The notes below the pieces were generated by a model. The model was not told where the DNA came from. It did no database searches and was given only the letters and a program-made list of their open reading frames with translations. Shown here piece by piece: positions 19,029 through 30,147 of a stretch of DNA of 64,000 bases. Positions within the stretch are counted from its first letter, which is position 1. Every line of letters begins with the position of its first letter. The DNA comes from Piscinibacter sp. (lineage in GTDB: Bacteria > Pseudomonadota > Gammaproteobacteria > Burkholderiales > Burkholderiaceae_C), in the NCBI GenBank assembly GCA_019635485.1, contig JAHBZL010000001.1:124001-188000 (forward strand). Reading direction: 5' to 3'. The position numbers and the translations under genes are program-made.

Positions 19029-20168
19029 ATGTCGAAGAAGACCCTGATCACCCCCGCGCCCGACGCGCTGCGCCGCCACCTGCTGGCCGGCAGCGCGCTC
19101 GCCGCCGGCTCGCTGCTGCTGCCCGGGGCGCTGCGCCGCGCCGGGGCGCAGGCGCCCCTCGTGGTCGGCGTGATCTACGTCGGCCCGCGCGGCGACTTCG
19201 GCTACAACCAGGCGCAGGCGCAGGCCGCCGCGGCGATCAAGAAGCTGCCCGGCGTGAAGGTGGTCGAGGAGGAGAACGTGCCCGAGACCACCGCGGTGCA
19301 GAAGACGATGGAGGCCATGATCAACCAGGACGGGGCCTCGCTGATCTTCCCGACCTCGTTCGGCTACTTCGACCCGCACATGCTGAAGATGGCCGCGAAG
19401 TACCCGAAGGTGCGCTTCGCCCACTGCGGCGGCCTGTGGACCGAGGGCAAGCACCCGAAGAACACCGGCAGCTACTTCGGCTACATCGACGAGTGCCAGT
19501 TCCTGGCCGGCGTGGTCGCGGGCTACACCAGCAAGACCAAGAAGCTCGGCTTCATCGCCGCCAAGCCGATCCCGCAGGTGCTGCGCAACATCAACGCGTT
19601 CACGCTCGGTGCGCGCATGGTCGACCCGGCCTTCACGACACGCGTGATCTTCACCGGCGAGTGGTCGATGCCGGTCAAGGAAGCCGAGGCCTCGACCAGC
19701 CTGATCGACCAGGGCGTGGACGTGCTGACCTGCCACGTCGACAGCCCGAAGGTGATCGTCGAGACGGCCGAGAAGCGCGGCATCTTCGCGAGTGGCTACC
19801 ACGCCAGCCAGGCGGCGCTCGCGCCCAAGGGCTACCTGACCGGCGCCGAGTGGGACTGGGCCACGCCCTACAACGCGCAGATCAAGGCGGCGCAGAGCGG
19901 CGCCCCGATGCCCAACTTCCTGCGCGGCGGCCTGAAGGACGGCTACGTGAAGATGTCGCCGTACGGCGCCGCGGTCGGCGCGCCCGCCAAGGCCAAGGCC
20001 GACGAGATCAAGGCCGCGATGATGAAAGGCGGCTACGTCATCTTCAAGGCCGGCATCAAGGACAACAAGGGCAGTGTCGTCGTCGCCAAGAACCTCGACC
20101 AGTTCGACCCCGAGCTCGAGAAGATGAACTACCTCGTGGAAGGGGTCGTCGGGGCGATTCCCGGCTGA
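19029..20168 (+). CDS. BMP-family ABC importer substrate-binding protein
   Basis: The 379-residue product has a signal peptide with two arginines before a hydrophobic core (residues 15-42, ending GAQA). The BMP/PnrA-type ligand-binding domain follows, with GVIYVGPRGDFGYNQAQ, INQDGASLIFPTSFGY and LGFIAAKPIPQVLRNINAF. Family members mainly bind nucleosides and purines, and some are tied to ureide and pyrimidine catabolism. Two permeases and a two-domain ATPase of the same transporter class follow. A planar, hydrogen-bond-rich urea derivative would suit such a site, but the ligand is inferred only. A GAGGAG ribosome binding site precedes the ATG at 19029. Confidence 0.9.
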   Translation: MSKKTLITPAPDALRRHLLAGSALAAGSLLLPGALRRAGAQAPLVVGVIYVGPRGDFGYNQAQAQAAAAIKKLPGVKVVEEENVPETTAVQKTMEAMINQDGASLIFPTSFGYFDPHMLKMAAKYPKVRFAHCGGLWTEGKHPKNTGSYFGYIDECQFLAGVVAGYTSKTKKLGFIAAKPIPQVLRNINAFTLGARMVDPAFTTRVIFTGEWSMPVKEAEASTSLIDQGVDVLTCHVDSPKVIVETAEKRGIFASGYHASQAALAPKGYLTGAEWDWATPYNAQIKAAQSGAPMPNFLRGGLKDGYVKMSPYGAAVGAPAKAKADEIKAAMMKGGYVIFKAGIKDNKGSVVVAKNLDQFDPELEKMNYLVEGVVGAIPG

Positions 20169-20183
20169 GCGGCGGAGCCCGCG

Positions 20184-21287
20184 ATGAGCAGCATCCCGGT
20201 GCCGGCCGGTACGCCGGTCGCCACGCCCTCGGCGACGGCCCTGAAACTGCGTGCCACGCTCGACGCGCTGCTGCCCGTGCTCGCGGCGCTGCTGCTGACG
20301 GTGCTGCTGTTCTCGCTCGCCGTCGCGCTGGCCGGCTTCAATCCGCTCGAGGTCTGGGGCCTGATCGTGCGGGGCGGCTTCGGCGACGCGTTCGCCTGGC
20401 AGAACACCCTGCAGCGCGCCGCGCCGCTGCTGCTCACCGGCCTCGCCGTGGCGCTGCCGGCCCAGGCCGGGCGGGTGATCATCGGCAACGAAGGGGCGCT
20501 GGTGCTCGGCGGCCTCGCCGCCGCGGCGGTCGGCAGCGCGCTCGCGGCGGCCGGGCCGGTCGTCGTCTGGCCGGCGATGGCGCTGGCCGGGATGGCGGCC
20601 GGCGGCGTCTGGATCGGCATCGTCGGCTGGCTGCGCGAGGCACGCGAAGTCAACGAGACGATCTCCAGCCTGCTGATGTCGTTCATCGCGATCGCGCTGT
20701 TCAACCAGTGCGTCGAGACCGTGCTGCGCGACCCGGCCAGCCTGAACAAGCCGTCGACCAAACCGCTGCCGGACGAGCTGCTGCTGCCGCCGCTGCCGGG
20801 TCTGGACGTGCACTGGGGCCTCGCGCTCGGCCTGCTCGCCGCGCTGGCCGCCTGGGTGGTGATGCGCTTCACGCCGCTCGGTCTCGCGCTGCGCGTGGCC
20901 GGCGGCAACGCGCGCACCGCGCTCGGCGTCGGCCTGCCCGTGCGCGCGCTGACGATCGGCGCCTGCGCGGCGGGCGGCGCCTGCGCGGGCCTGGCCGGCG
21001 CGGTCGAGGTCGGCGCTGTGCACGGCGCGGCCAATGCGTCGCTGATCGCCGGCTACGGCTACAGCGGCATCCTGATCGCGTTCGCGGCGCGCTTCTCGCC
21101 GGCCGGCGTGGTGCCGGTGGCGATCCTGGTCGGCGGCATCGCCGCCAGCGGCAGCCTGCTGCAGCGCCGCCTCGGTCTGCCCGACGCCTCGGTCACGGTG
21201 CTGCTGGGCATCGCGTTCGTTGCGTTGATCGGCTGCGAGACCTTGCGCGGCCGCAGCTTCTTCAGCAAGGGAGGCCGCCATGGCTGA
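20184..21287 (+). CDS. BMP-type ABC importer permease, first subunit
   Basis: The 367-residue polytopic protein belongs to the BPD_transp_2 permeases found with BMP solute-binding proteins (YufP/NupB-like). Visible features are a first hydrophobic segment after residue 30, the block GRVIIGNEGALVLGGLAAAA, and EVNETISSLLMSFIAIALFN, typical of this subunit. It begins 15 bp after the binding protein and overlaps the second permease by 8 bp. Confidence 0.9.
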   Translation: MSSIPVPAGTPVATPSATALKLRATLDALLPVLAALLLTVLLFSLAVALAGFNPLEVWGLIVRGGFGDAFAWQNTLQRAAPLLLTGLAVALPAQAGRVIIGNEGALVLGGLAAAAVGSALAAAGPVVVWPAMALAGMAAGGVWIGIVGWLREAREVNETISSLLMSFIAIALFNQCVETVLRDPASLNKPSTKPLPDELLLPPLPGLDVHWGLALGLLAALAAWVVMRFTPLGLALRVAGGNARTALGVGLPVRALTIGACAAGGACAGLAGAVEVGAVHGAANASLIAGYGYSGILIAFAARFSPAGVVPVAILVGGIAASGSLLQRRLGLPDASVTVLLGIAFVALIGCETLRGRSFFSKGGRHG

Positions 21288-22206
21288 CGCGAGCGCACTC
21301 GGCTGGTGGGGCGTGCCGCTGGCGATCGCCGGCGGCGCGATCCGGGTCGGCACGCCGCTGCTGTGGGTGAGCCTGGGCGAGACGGTCACCGAGAAGGCCG
21401 GCCGCATCAACCTCGGCCTGGAAGGCACGCTGCTGATGGGCGCGATGACGGCGTTCGGCGTCTCGCTCGCGAGCGGCCTGCCGTGGCTGGGCGTGCTCGC
21501 GGCGGCGGTCGTCGGGCTGCTGCTCGGCGCGCTGCACGGGGCGCTGTGCAGCCTGAACCGCGTCAACGACACCGCGATGGGCATCGCGCTGATGCTGGCC
21601 GGCTCGGGTTTCGCGTTCTGGCTCGGCAAGCCGCTGATCCAGCCGAGCGCCCCCGGGCTTGCACCGGTCGCGCTCGGCGAATGGTCGAGCAACGCCGCGG
21701 TGAAAGCCGCACTCGGCATCAACCCGCTGTTCATCGTCGGCACGCTGCTCGCGTTCGCCACCTGGTGGGCGCTCGGCCACACCCGGTTCGGGCTGCGCCT
21801 GCGGGTCGTCGGCGACAGCGAGAACGCCGCCCGGGCCTTCGGCCTGTCGCCTTCGGCCTACCGGGTGCTCGCCACCGCCTTCGGCGGCGCCTGCGCCGGC
21901 GTCGGCGGCTCGTCGCTGTCGCTGGTCTACCCCGGTGCCTGGAGCGAGGCGCTGTCCAGCGGGCAGGGCGTGATGGCGGTCGCGCTGGTGATCTTCGCGC
22001 GCTGGGACCCGCGCCGCTGCATCCTGGCCGGCCTGCTGTTCGGCGGCGCGAGCGCGATCAGCCCGGCCCTGCAGGCGCTGGGCTACTCGCAGGGCTACTA
22101 CCTGCTCGCCGCGCTGCCCTATGCGCTGACCCTCGCGCTGCTGATCGGCCTGGGCAAACCCGGCCCGAGCCACGGCGCGCCGGGCGAACTCTCGCTGAAC
22201 CGTTGA
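21280..22206 (+). CDS. BMP-type ABC importer permease, second subunit
   Basis: This 308-residue permease (YufQ/NupC-like) has the family signature [20 protein letters not shown], followed by [15 protein letters not shown], and about eight membrane segments. It pairs with the preceding permease to form the channel. Its start lies within the last codons of the first permease (8-bp overlap), suggesting coupled synthesis. The biuret hydrolase-like gene follows after 17 bp with an AGGAG ribosome binding site. Confidence 0.9.
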   Translation: MADASALGWWGVPLAIAGGAIRVGTPLLWVSLGETVTEKAGRINLGLEGTLLMGAMTAFGVSLASGLPWLGVLAAAVVGLLLGALHGALCSLNRVNDTAMGIALMLAGSGFAFWLGKPLIQPSAPGLAPVALGEWSSNAAVKAALGINPLFIVGTLLAFATWWALGHTRFGLRLRVVGDSENAARAFGLSPSAYRVLATAFGGACAGVGGSSLSLVYPGAWSEALSSGQGVMAVALVIFARWDPRRCILAGLLFGGASAISPALQALGYSQGYYLLAALPYALTLALLIGLGKPGPSHGAPGELSLNR

Positions 22207-22223
22207 ACCCGCAGGAGACGACG

Positions 22224-22919
22224 ATGACGACCTTCTCCCGCGTCGATGCCAACCCCTACGCCTGGCCGTTCGACGGCGCCTGGCGCGTCGCCGACACGGC
22301 GCTCGTGATCATCGACATGCAGACCGACTTCGTCGGCCTGGGCGGCTACGTCGACCGCATGGGCTACGACCTCACCGCCGTGCGCGCGCCGATCGGCCCG
22401 ATCGCGGCGCTGCTGGCGAAGGCACGCGCGCTCGGCATGCACGTGATCCATACCCGCGAGGGCCACCGTCCCGACCTCGCCGACCTGCCGGCCAACAAGC
22501 GCTGGCGTTCGCGCCAGATCGGCGAGGGCGGCATCGGCATCGGCGACCCAGGCCCCTGCGGCCGCATCCTGGTGCGCGGCGAGCCGGGCTGGCAGATCAT
22601 CCCGGAGCTGGCCCCGGCGGACGGCGAGCCGGTCATCGACAAGCCCGGCAAGGGCTCGTTCTGCGCCACCGACCTGGAGCTGATCCTCACGACGCGCGGC
22701 ATCCGCAACCTGCTGCTGACCGGCGTGACCACCGACGTGTGCGTGCACACCACGATGCGCGAGGCGAACGACCGCGGCTACGAATGCCTGATCGTCAGCG
22801 ACGGCACCGGCGCCACCGATCCCGGCAACCACGCCGCGGCGCTGAAGATGGTGACGATGCAGGGCGGCGTGTTCGGCGCGGTGGCATCGTCCGCCGCGAT
22901 CCTGAAGGCACTGGGGTGA
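22224..22919 (+). CDS. biuH: Biuret amidohydrolase-like cysteine hydrolase
   Basis: The 231-residue product belongs to the isochorismatase-like cysteine hydrolases and resembles, from memory, the biuret hydrolase BiuH of Rhizobium leguminosarum along most of its length. Matching blocks include [41 protein letters not shown] and [18 protein letters not shown]. The catalytic triad would be Asp31 (IIDMQTDF), Lys139 (DKPGKGSF) and Cys172 ([19 protein letters not shown]). BiuH converts biuret to allophanate and ammonia, feeding AtzF. It is inserted between the permease and ATPase genes of the BMP importer, tying import to hydrolysis. Confidence 0.87.
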   Translation: MTTFSRVDANPYAWPFDGAWRVADTALVIIDMQTDFVGLGGYVDRMGYDLTAVRAPIGPIAALLAKARALGMHVIHTREGHRPDLADLPANKRWRSRQIGEGGIGIGDPGPCGRILVRGEPGWQIIPELAPADGEPVIDKPGKGSFCATDLELILTTRGIRNLLLTGVTTDVCVHTTMREANDRGYECLIVSDGTGATDPGNHAAALKMVTMQGGVFGAVASSAAILKALG

Positions 22920-22923
22920 TGCG

Positions 22924-24522
<1,599 letters not shown>

Positions 24523-24523
24523 C

Positions 24524-25186
24524 ATGAACACCGTCGCCGCACGCCCCTACCCCTACCCGTTCGACCCGGCGCACACCGCGGTCGTGATGATCGACATGCA
24601 GCGCGACTTCCTCGAGCCCGGTGGCTTCGGCGCGATGCTGGGCAACGACGTCACGACGCTGCAGGGCATCGTGCCGGCCTGCGCGCGGCTGCTCGCCCTG
24701 GCGCGCACGCACGGCATGACGGTGATCCACACGCAGGAGGCGCACGACCGCCAGCTGGCCGACTGCCCGCCGTCCAAGCGCGCGCGCGGCGGGCTCGCCT
24801 GCGGCATCGGCGACCCCGGCCCGCTCGGACGCGTGCTGGTCGAGGGCGAGCCGGGTGCGGGGTTCGTGCCCGAGCTGCAGCCGCAGCCGGGCGACATCGT
24901 GCTGCGCAAGCCGGGCAAGGGCGCCTTCCACGCCACCGGTCTGGACGCCATGCTGCACGCACGCGGCATCACGCACCTGCTGATCGGCGGCGTGACCACC
25001 GAGGTCTGCGTGCAGACCACGATGCGCGAGGCCAACGACCGTGGCTACGAGTGCCTGCTCGTCACGGACTGCACGGCGAGCTATTTCCCGCAGTTCCATG
25101 CGGCGGTGGTCGAGATGGTGGTGGCGCAGGGCGGCATCGTCGGCTGGGCGGCGCCGCTGGCGGCGGTCGAGGGTGCGCTGGCATGA
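24524..25186 (+). CDS. Isochorismatase-like cysteine hydrolase, possible triuret hydrolase
   Basis: This 220-residue enzyme is a paralogue of the biuret hydrolase-like protein. They share [46 protein letters not shown] and [19 protein letters not shown]. The triad is Asp24, Lys129 and Cys162. The substrate loop differs: [16 protein letters not shown] replaces [16 protein letters not shown], and FHATG replaces FCATD. So a related but different substrate is expected. The triuret hydrolase TrtA, which makes carboxybiuret, belongs to this family and would supply AtzE. A ureidoacrylate (RutB) or another biuret-type activity is also possible. It follows the ABC ATPase by one base. Confidence 0.8.
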   Translation: MNTVAARPYPYPFDPAHTAVVMIDMQRDFLEPGGFGAMLGNDVTTLQGIVPACARLLALARTHGMTVIHTQEAHDRQLADCPPSKRARGGLACGIGDPGPLGRVLVEGEPGAGFVPELQPQPGDIVLRKPGKGAFHATGLDAMLHARGITHLLIGGVTTEVCVQTTMREANDRGYECLLVTDCTASYFPQFHAAVVEMVVAQGGIVGWAAPLAAVEGALA

Positions 25187-25448
25187 GGGCGCCGAGTGAT
25201 CTGGCGGTGTCCGATGGCGACCCACTGTCGTCCTTCGCCTTCTGCTTCCTGCGTGGTGCGGGGCAAGCCGAGCCGCGCCCGGACGGGTGTCGGCGTTCCC
25301 GCGCCGCGTCCAGCGGCTGCGGGACCCAGCGAACACCGCGGATCCGGCTCTGCCGGTCCGCTGGTGTTGCCCCCTTGAGGGGGCGCGCGCAGCGCGTACG
25401 GGGGTGGTCCGGACCGGGCCGCGACCTGCCTATCCGAGGAGTCCCGAG
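25187..25448 (+). repeat. Gene-free 262-bp segment with REP-like palindromes
   Basis: No convincing gene lies here. It contains CCGG-CTCTG-CCGG (about 25344-25356) and the near-perfect palindrome GCCCCCT-TG-AGGGGGC (25369-25384), followed by an alternating GCGCGCGCAGCGCG stretch and TACGGGGGTGG. This composition resembles the short repeated intergenic elements of Burkholderiales genomes, though multiple copies cannot be verified from one window. The palindrome could also attenuate transcription between the BMP and Dpp halves of the cluster. Confidence 0.45.
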
Positions 25449-26465
25449 ATGATCGTCAAGGTGATCGGCAAGCGCCTGCTCGGTGCCTTGCCCAACCTGA
25501 TCGGCGTGGTCGTCATCACCTTCGTGCTGACGCGCGCGCTGCCGGGCGACCCGGCGGCCTACTTCGCCGGCGCGTCGGCCACGCAGGAGGCGATCGACCA
25601 GGTGCGCGCACAGCTCGGACTGGACAGGCCGCTGCCGGAACAGTTCTTCCGCTACGTCGGTGACCTCGCGCGCGGCGAGCTCGGCACCTCGCTCACGACC
25701 GGCCAGCCGGTGCTGCAGGAGCTGCTGACGCGCCTGCCGGCCTCGATCGAGATGGTGCTGCTGGCGTTGACGCTGGCCTGCGCGATCGCACTGCCGCTCG
25801 GCGTGCTGGCCGCCACCCGGCCCGGCTCGTGGATCGACCAGCTGTGCCGGCTCGTGACCACCGCCGGCGTCTCGCTGCCGACCTTCTTCACCGGGCTCGT
25901 ACTGGCCTACGTCTTCTACTTCCTGCTCGGCTGGGCGCCTTCGCCGCTCGGCCGGCTCGACCCGATGTGGTCGCCGCCGCCGACCTTCACCGGGCTGTAC
26001 CTGATCGACTCGATCATCGCCGGTGACGCCGCGCTCTGGTGGGCCAGCTTCAAGCAGCTCGTGCTGCCGACCGTGACGATGGCCATCTTCGTGCTCGCGC
26101 CGATCGCACGCATGACACGCGCCTCGATGCTCGCGGTGCTCGGCAGCGACTTCGTGCGCACCGCGCGCGCCTCCGGACTGTCCGCCTCGACGGTGCTCGT
26201 CAAGTACGCGCTGCGCAACGCGCTGCTGCCGGTCGTCACGACACTGGGCATGGTGTTCGGCTTCATGCTCGGCTCCAGCGTGGTGATCGAGAAGGTGTTC
26301 GGCTGGCCCGGCGTCGGCAGCTACGCGATCGACGCGCTGACGGCGAGCGACTACGCGCCGATCCAGGGCTTCGTGCTGGCGATGGGGGTGCTGTTCGTGC
26401 TGCTCAACCTGGTGATCGACCTGCTCTACACGCTGATCGATCCGCGCGTCTCGCTGGAAGGGTGA
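25449..26465 (+). CDS. Dipeptide/nickel-type ABC importer permease, DppB family
   Basis: The 338-residue inner-membrane protein has the DppB/OppB N-terminus (GKRLLGALPNLIGVVVITFV) with the PGDPAAYFAG block. Its C-terminal EAA-like loop (MLAVLGSDFVRTARASGLS) docks onto the ATPases. It belongs with the solute-binding protein at 15357 and the genes at 26573-29403. The start at 25449 precedes the conserved N-terminal helix; the upstream open frame reads through the repeat region and is discounted. Confidence 0.93.
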   Translation: MIVKVIGKRLLGALPNLIGVVVITFVLTRALPGDPAAYFAGASATQEAIDQVRAQLGLDRPLPEQFFRYVGDLARGELGTSLTTGQPVLQELLTRLPASIEMVLLALTLACAIALPLGVLAATRPGSWIDQLCRLVTTAGVSLPTFFTGLVLAYVFYFLLGWAPSPLGRLDPMWSPPPTFTGLYLIDSIIAGDAALWWASFKQLVLPTVTMAIFVLAPIARMTRASMLAVLGSDFVRTARASGLSASTVLVKYALRNALLPVVTTLGMVFGFMLGSSVVIEKVFGWPGVGSYAIDALTASDYAPIQGFVLAMGVLFVLLNLVIDLLYTLIDPRVSLEG

Positions 26466-26572
26466 ACGATGGCCGTCGCACAGTGCTTCACGAGCTCGGC
26501 GCCGGGCCGCCCCAAGCCGGGCTCGATCCACTCGGGGGATCGCCGGCGGTACTCCGCAGGCGAGGGGCAGAC
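26466..26572 (+). repeat. Short spacer with a REP-like hairpin between the two permeases
   Basis: The 107-bp gap between the dppB- and dppC-type genes is unusual, since the rest of this operon is tightly packed. It holds the hairpin CGATCC-ACTCGGG-GGATCG (26524-26542) inside a GC-rich block that looks like a degenerate repeated element. The downstream frame is open through it, but it does not read as a protein. Confidence 0.4.
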
Positions 26573-27418
26573 ATGAACGAGACCCTCAAGCACGTCCGCC
26601 ACGTGCTGTCCGAGAACCCGGTGACGATGCTCGCCGCCGGCCTGTTCGCGCTGTTCGTGCTGCTGGCGCTGGTCGGCCCGGCGCTCGTGCCCTACGACCC
26701 GCTGGCCAGCGACGCCGCGGCAGCGCTGCAGCCGCCGTCGGCCGCGCACTGGTTCGGCACCGACGCGCTCGGCCGCGACATCCTCTCGCGCACGCTGGTC
26801 GCGACGCGGCTGGACCTGGGCATCGCGCTGGCCGCGGTGGTGCTGTCCTTCGGGATCGGCATCGCGCTCGGGCTCGCGGCCGGCTTCTTCGGCGGCTGGT
26901 GGGACGCGATCATCACGCGCGGCGCCGACACCATCATGGCCTTCCCGCTGTTCGTGCTGGCGATGGGCATCGTCGCGGCGCTCGGCAACACGGTCGGCAA
27001 CATCGTGCTGGCGACGGCGATCATCAACCTGCCGTTCTACATCCGCGTCGCCCGAGCCGAGGCCAACGTGAGGCGCGGCGCCGGCTTCATCGAGGCGGCC
27101 CGGCTGGCCGGCAACGGCGACGCGCGCATCCTCGCGGCGCACCTGTTCCCGAACATCCTGCCGCCGGCGATGGTGCAGGTCAGCCTGAACATGGGCTGGG
27201 CGATCCTGAACGCCGCCGGCCTGTCGTTCATCGGCCTGGGCGTTCGGCCGCCGACGCCGGAGTGGGGCATCCTGGTCGCCGAGGGCGCGCAGTTCATCGT
27301 CTCGGGCGAGTGGTGGGTCAGCTTCTTCCCGGGCGCCGTGCTGATGCTGGCGGTGTTCACCTTCAACCTGCTCGGGGATGCGCTGCGCGACATCTTCGAC
27401 CCCCGTCGGAGGACCTGA
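26573..27418 (+). CDS. Dipeptide/nickel-type ABC importer permease, DppC family
   Basis: The 281-residue permease has the DppC/OppC pattern: an N-terminal membrane helix, VPYDPLASD, and HWFGTDALGRDILSRTLVAT. The coupling loop follows near ARAEANVRRGAGFIEAARL. It pairs with the DppB-type subunit. The ATG at 26573 was preferred because the earlier in-frame sequence passes through the repeat spacer and lacks family similarity. The stop is followed at once by the first ATPase gene. Confidence 0.93.
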   Translation: MNETLKHVRHVLSENPVTMLAAGLFALFVLLALVGPALVPYDPLASDAAAALQPPSAAHWFGTDALGRDILSRTLVATRLDLGIALAAVVLSFGIGIALGLAAGFFGGWWDAIITRGADTIMAFPLFVLAMGIVAALGNTVGNIVLATAIINLPFYIRVARAEANVRRGAGFIEAARLAGNGDARILAAHLFPNILPPAMVQVSLNMGWAILNAAGLSFIGLGVRPPTPEWGILVAEGAQFIVSGEWWVSFFPGAVLMLAVFTFNLLGDALRDIFDPRRRT

Positions 27419-27419
27419 G

Positions 27420-28451
27420 ATGAGTGCGGCACCTCTCCTCGACGTGCGCGGCTTCGGCCTCGAGTTCCGCACCCGCAGCGGCACGGTGCGCGCGCTCGAG
27501 GGCATCGACCTGACGCTGCGCAAGGGCGAGATCGTCGGCCTGGTCGGGGAGAGCGGCTCGGGCAAGTCGGTGCTGAGCTATGCGATGCTCGGCATCTCCG
27601 ACCGCGCCGCGAAGGTCACGGGCGGCAGCGCGGTGTTCGCCGGCATCGACCTGCTGAAGGCGGACGAGTCGACGCTCGCCGACCTGCGCGGGCGCGACAT
27701 CTCGATGATCTTCCAGAGCCCGCGCACCGCGCTGAACCCGATCCGCACGGTCGGCCGGCAGATCGAGGACGTGCTGCGCCGGCACGCCGCGGCGCGCGGC
27801 GCCGACCTCGCGAAGAGCCTGCGCGAGCGCGCGGTGCAGTCCTTGCGCGAGGTGGCGATCTCCGACCCGGAGCGGCGCCATGGTGCCTACCCGTTCGAGA
27901 TGTCCGGCGGCATGTGCCAGCGCGTGATGATCGCGCTGGCGCTGGCCTGCCGGCCCAGCCTGCTGATCGCCGACGAGCCGACCACCGGGCTGGACGTCAC
28001 CACGCAGGCGGCGGTGATGGACCTGATCACGACGCTCGCGCACGAGCGCCAGATGGCCACGCTGTTCATCACGCACGACCTCGCGCTGGCGGCCGACTAT
28101 TGCGACCGCATCGTCGTGATGCATGCCGGGCACGCGGTCGAGACCGCGCCGTCGCGCGAGCTGTTCGCGCGGCCGCGCCATCCGTACACCGCGCGGCTGC
28201 TCAGTTCGACGCCGGACGGCGAGTCGCGCTCGGCGCAGACGCTGCGTCCCGTGCCGGGCAACCTGCCCGACCTGCGCCGCACCGACCTGCCGGCCTGCCG
28301 CTTCGCCGAGCGCTGCGAGCGGCGCAGCGAGCGCTGCACCACCGAACGCCCCGCGCTGGATCCGGCGCAGGCGCACGCCGTCGCCTGCTGGCATCCCCTG
28401 GACGGCGCCGCGGCGCCGTCCGCCGCGCCCCCGGAGACCGCCCATGCCTGA
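27420..28451 (+). CDS. Dipeptide-type ABC importer ATPase, DppD family
   Basis: The 343-residue ATPase shows Walker A (GESGSGKSVL), Q-loop (MIFQSPRTALNP), signature (MSGGMCQRVMIALAL) and Walker B (LLIADEPTTGLDVT). It also has the C-terminal oligopeptide-transporter domain, with a cysteine cluster (DLPACRFAERCERRSERC) resembling the iron-sulfur or metal site of DppD/OppD proteins. It overlaps the next ATPase by 8 bp; the two form the heterodimeric motor. Confidence 0.94.
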   Translation: MSAAPLLDVRGFGLEFRTRSGTVRALEGIDLTLRKGEIVGLVGESGSGKSVLSYAMLGISDRAAKVTGGSAVFAGIDLLKADESTLADLRGRDISMIFQSPRTALNPIRTVGRQIEDVLRRHAAARGADLAKSLRERAVQSLREVAISDPERRHGAYPFEMSGGMCQRVMIALALACRPSLLIADEPTTGLDVTTQAAVMDLITTLAHERQMATLFITHDLALAADYCDRIVVMHAGHAVETAPSRELFARPRHPYTARLLSSTPDGESRSAQTLRPVPGNLPDLRRTDLPACRFAERCERRSERCTTERPALDPAQAHAVACWHPLDGAAAPSAAPPETAHA

Positions 28452-29403
28452 CGCCGCCCCGCTGCTGCAGCTCGAACGTGTGCAGCGCCGCTTCCCCGTC
28501 GGCGGCGGCCGGGTGCTGCACGCCGTCGACGACCTCAGCCTCTCGCTCGCGCCGGGCGAGAGCCTCGGACTGGTCGGCGAGTCGGGCTGCGGCAAGAGCA
28601 CGCTGGTGCGCCTGATCGCGCGCCTGCTGGACACGAGCGGCGGGCGCATCGTGTTCGACGGCCAGGACCTGGCGGCGGAGCCGGCGCGGCGCTTCGCGAA
28701 GGCGCCCCAGCGGCACGAGATCCAGATGGTGTTCCAGGATCCGACCGACAGCCTGAACCCGCGTTTCACCGCGCGCGAGGCGATCCGCGAGCCGCTCACG
28801 CTGCTGACGAAGACCGGGCGCGCCGCGGCCGACGCACGCGTCGACGAGGTCGCCGAGCAGGTCGGGCTGCCGGCCGCGCTGCTGTCGCGCTTTCCGCACC
28901 AGCTCTCGGGCGGGCAGAAGGCGCGGGTCGGTATCGCGCGCGCGCTGGCGGTCAAGCCGCGCCTGCTGATCCTGGACGAACCCACCGCGGCGCTGGACGT
29001 CTCGGTGCAGGCCGTCGTGCTGCAGCTGCTCGAGCGCCTGCGCGACGAGCTCGGCCTGTCGCTGCTGTTCGTCTCGCACGACCTGAACGTGGTGCGCCTG
29101 CTGACCGACCGCGTCGCGGTGATGTACCTCGGCAAGCTGATCGAGATCGGCCCGTCCGAGCAGGTGTTCCGCTCGCCCAAGCACCCGTACACGCAGTCGC
29201 TGATCTCGGCGATCCCGGGGCAGGGGCCGCGCATCCGCCTGTCCGGCGAGGTCAGCAGCCCGATCGATCCGCCGCCGCAGGTGTGCCGCTTCCACGGCCG
29301 CTGCCCGCGCGGCGAGGACCGCTGCGCCCGCGAGGCGCCGCCGTTGCGCCCGCTCGGGCAGCAGCTGGTGGCCTGCCACTTCGCCGACGCGGCGACGGCA
29401 TAG
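28444..29403 (+). CDS. Dipeptide-type ABC importer ATPase, DppF family
   Basis: The 319-residue second ATPase has Walker A (GESGCGKSTLV), Q-loop (MVFQDPTDSLNPR), signature (LSGGQKARVGIARAL) and Walker B (LLILDEPTAALDVS). Its C-terminal cysteine motif (VCRFHGRCPRGEDRC) is typical of DppF/OppF. It starts within the end of the DppD-type gene and completes the second importer. The GntR regulator begins 8 bp downstream. Confidence 0.94.
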   Translation: MPDAAPLLQLERVQRRFPVGGGRVLHAVDDLSLSLAPGESLGLVGESGCGKSTLVRLIARLLDTSGGRIVFDGQDLAAEPARRFAKAPQRHEIQMVFQDPTDSLNPRFTAREAIREPLTLLTKTGRAAADARVDEVAEQVGLPAALLSRFPHQLSGGQKARVGIARALAVKPRLLILDEPTAALDVSVQAVVLQLLERLRDELGLSLLFVSHDLNVVRLLTDRVAVMYLGKLIEIGPSEQVFRSPKHPYTQSLISAIPGQGPRIRLSGEVSSPIDPPPQVCRFHGRCPRGEDRCAREAPPLRPLGQQLVACHFADAATA

Positions 29404-29411
29404 ACTGGAGC

Positions 29412-30125
29412 ATGCCCCTGCGCAGCGTCACTACGCCCCTGCCCGATCCGGCCCGCGCCAACCTGGCCGAGCAGGCCTATGCGCAGCTGAAGGAGATGAT
29501 CCACGACTACGCGCTGCTGCCCGGCGACCGCTTCTCTGAGTCCGAGATGGGCGCCCGCCTGGGCGTCAGCCGCACGCCGGTTCGGGAGGCGCTGTTCCGG
29601 CTGCGCAACGAGGGCTTCCTGGACGTCGAGAGCAAGAGCGGCTGGTACGTGCGGCCGATCGACTTCGACCGGCTCGACCAGCTCTACGACCTGCGCGTGC
29701 TGCTCGAGCTGGCCAGCGTCGCGCGGCTGTGCGCGCGCACCAGCGATCCGCCCGAACTGGAGGCGCTGAAGGAGGCCTGGCTGGTGCCGGCAGGGGAACG
29801 ACTGAGCGAGATGCGCGAGGTCGGCGCGCTCGACGAGCAGTTCCACGCGACGCTGGTGCGTGCGGCCGGCAATGCCGAGATCGCCAAGGTGCACTGGGAC
29901 GTGACCGAGCGCATCCGCATCGTGCGGCGGCTCGACTTCACGCGCGAGGACCGCATTGACGCCACCTATGTCGAGCACGCCAAGATCCTGCGCGCGGTGC
30001 TGCAGCGCAAGCTCGACCAGGTGCAGCTGCTGCTGAAGTCGCACATCGAGCAGAGCAAGGCCGAAGTGCGCAAGATCACACTGGGCACGCTGCACGACGC
30101 CCGGCTGCGCGCGCGCCGCGGCTGA
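29412..30125 (+). CDS. GntR-family (FCD) transcriptional regulator of the cluster
   Basis: The 237-residue product has an N-terminal winged helix (EQAYAQLKEMIHDYALLPGD, FSESEMGARLGVSRTPVREA) and a C-terminal FCD all-helical ligand domain, with conserved acidic and histidine residues around DEQFHATLVRAAGN and YVEHAKILRAV. FCD members usually act as ligand-released repressors and bind GTnnnAC- or GTATAC-centred palindromes, such as the one at 13520-13543. As the last gene of the operon it probably controls atzF and the downstream genes. The ATG at 29412 fits; earlier in-frame codons lie inside the previous gene. Confidence 0.9.
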   Translation: MPLRSVTTPLPDPARANLAEQAYAQLKEMIHDYALLPGDRFSESEMGARLGVSRTPVREALFRLRNEGFLDVESKSGWYVRPIDFDRLDQLYDLRVLLELASVARLCARTSDPPELEALKEAWLVPAGERLSEMREVGALDEQFHATLVRAAGNAEIAKVHWDVTERIRIVRRLDFTREDRIDATYVEHAKILRAVLQRKLDQVQLLLKSHIEQSKAEVRKITLGTLHDARLRARRG

Positions 30126-30147
30126 CCTGGCGCCGGATAATCCGGCC

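Noticed and set aside
18807-21782. A 991-codon minus-strand frame across the BMP importer genes
   Set aside because: No motifs and biased composition. The plus strand holds four well-recognised genes with tight operon spacing.
26039-26572. N-terminal extension of the DppC-type permease
   Set aside because: The extra 178 codons lie antiphase over dppB and a repeat-like spacer. Family similarity starts at the ATG at 26573.
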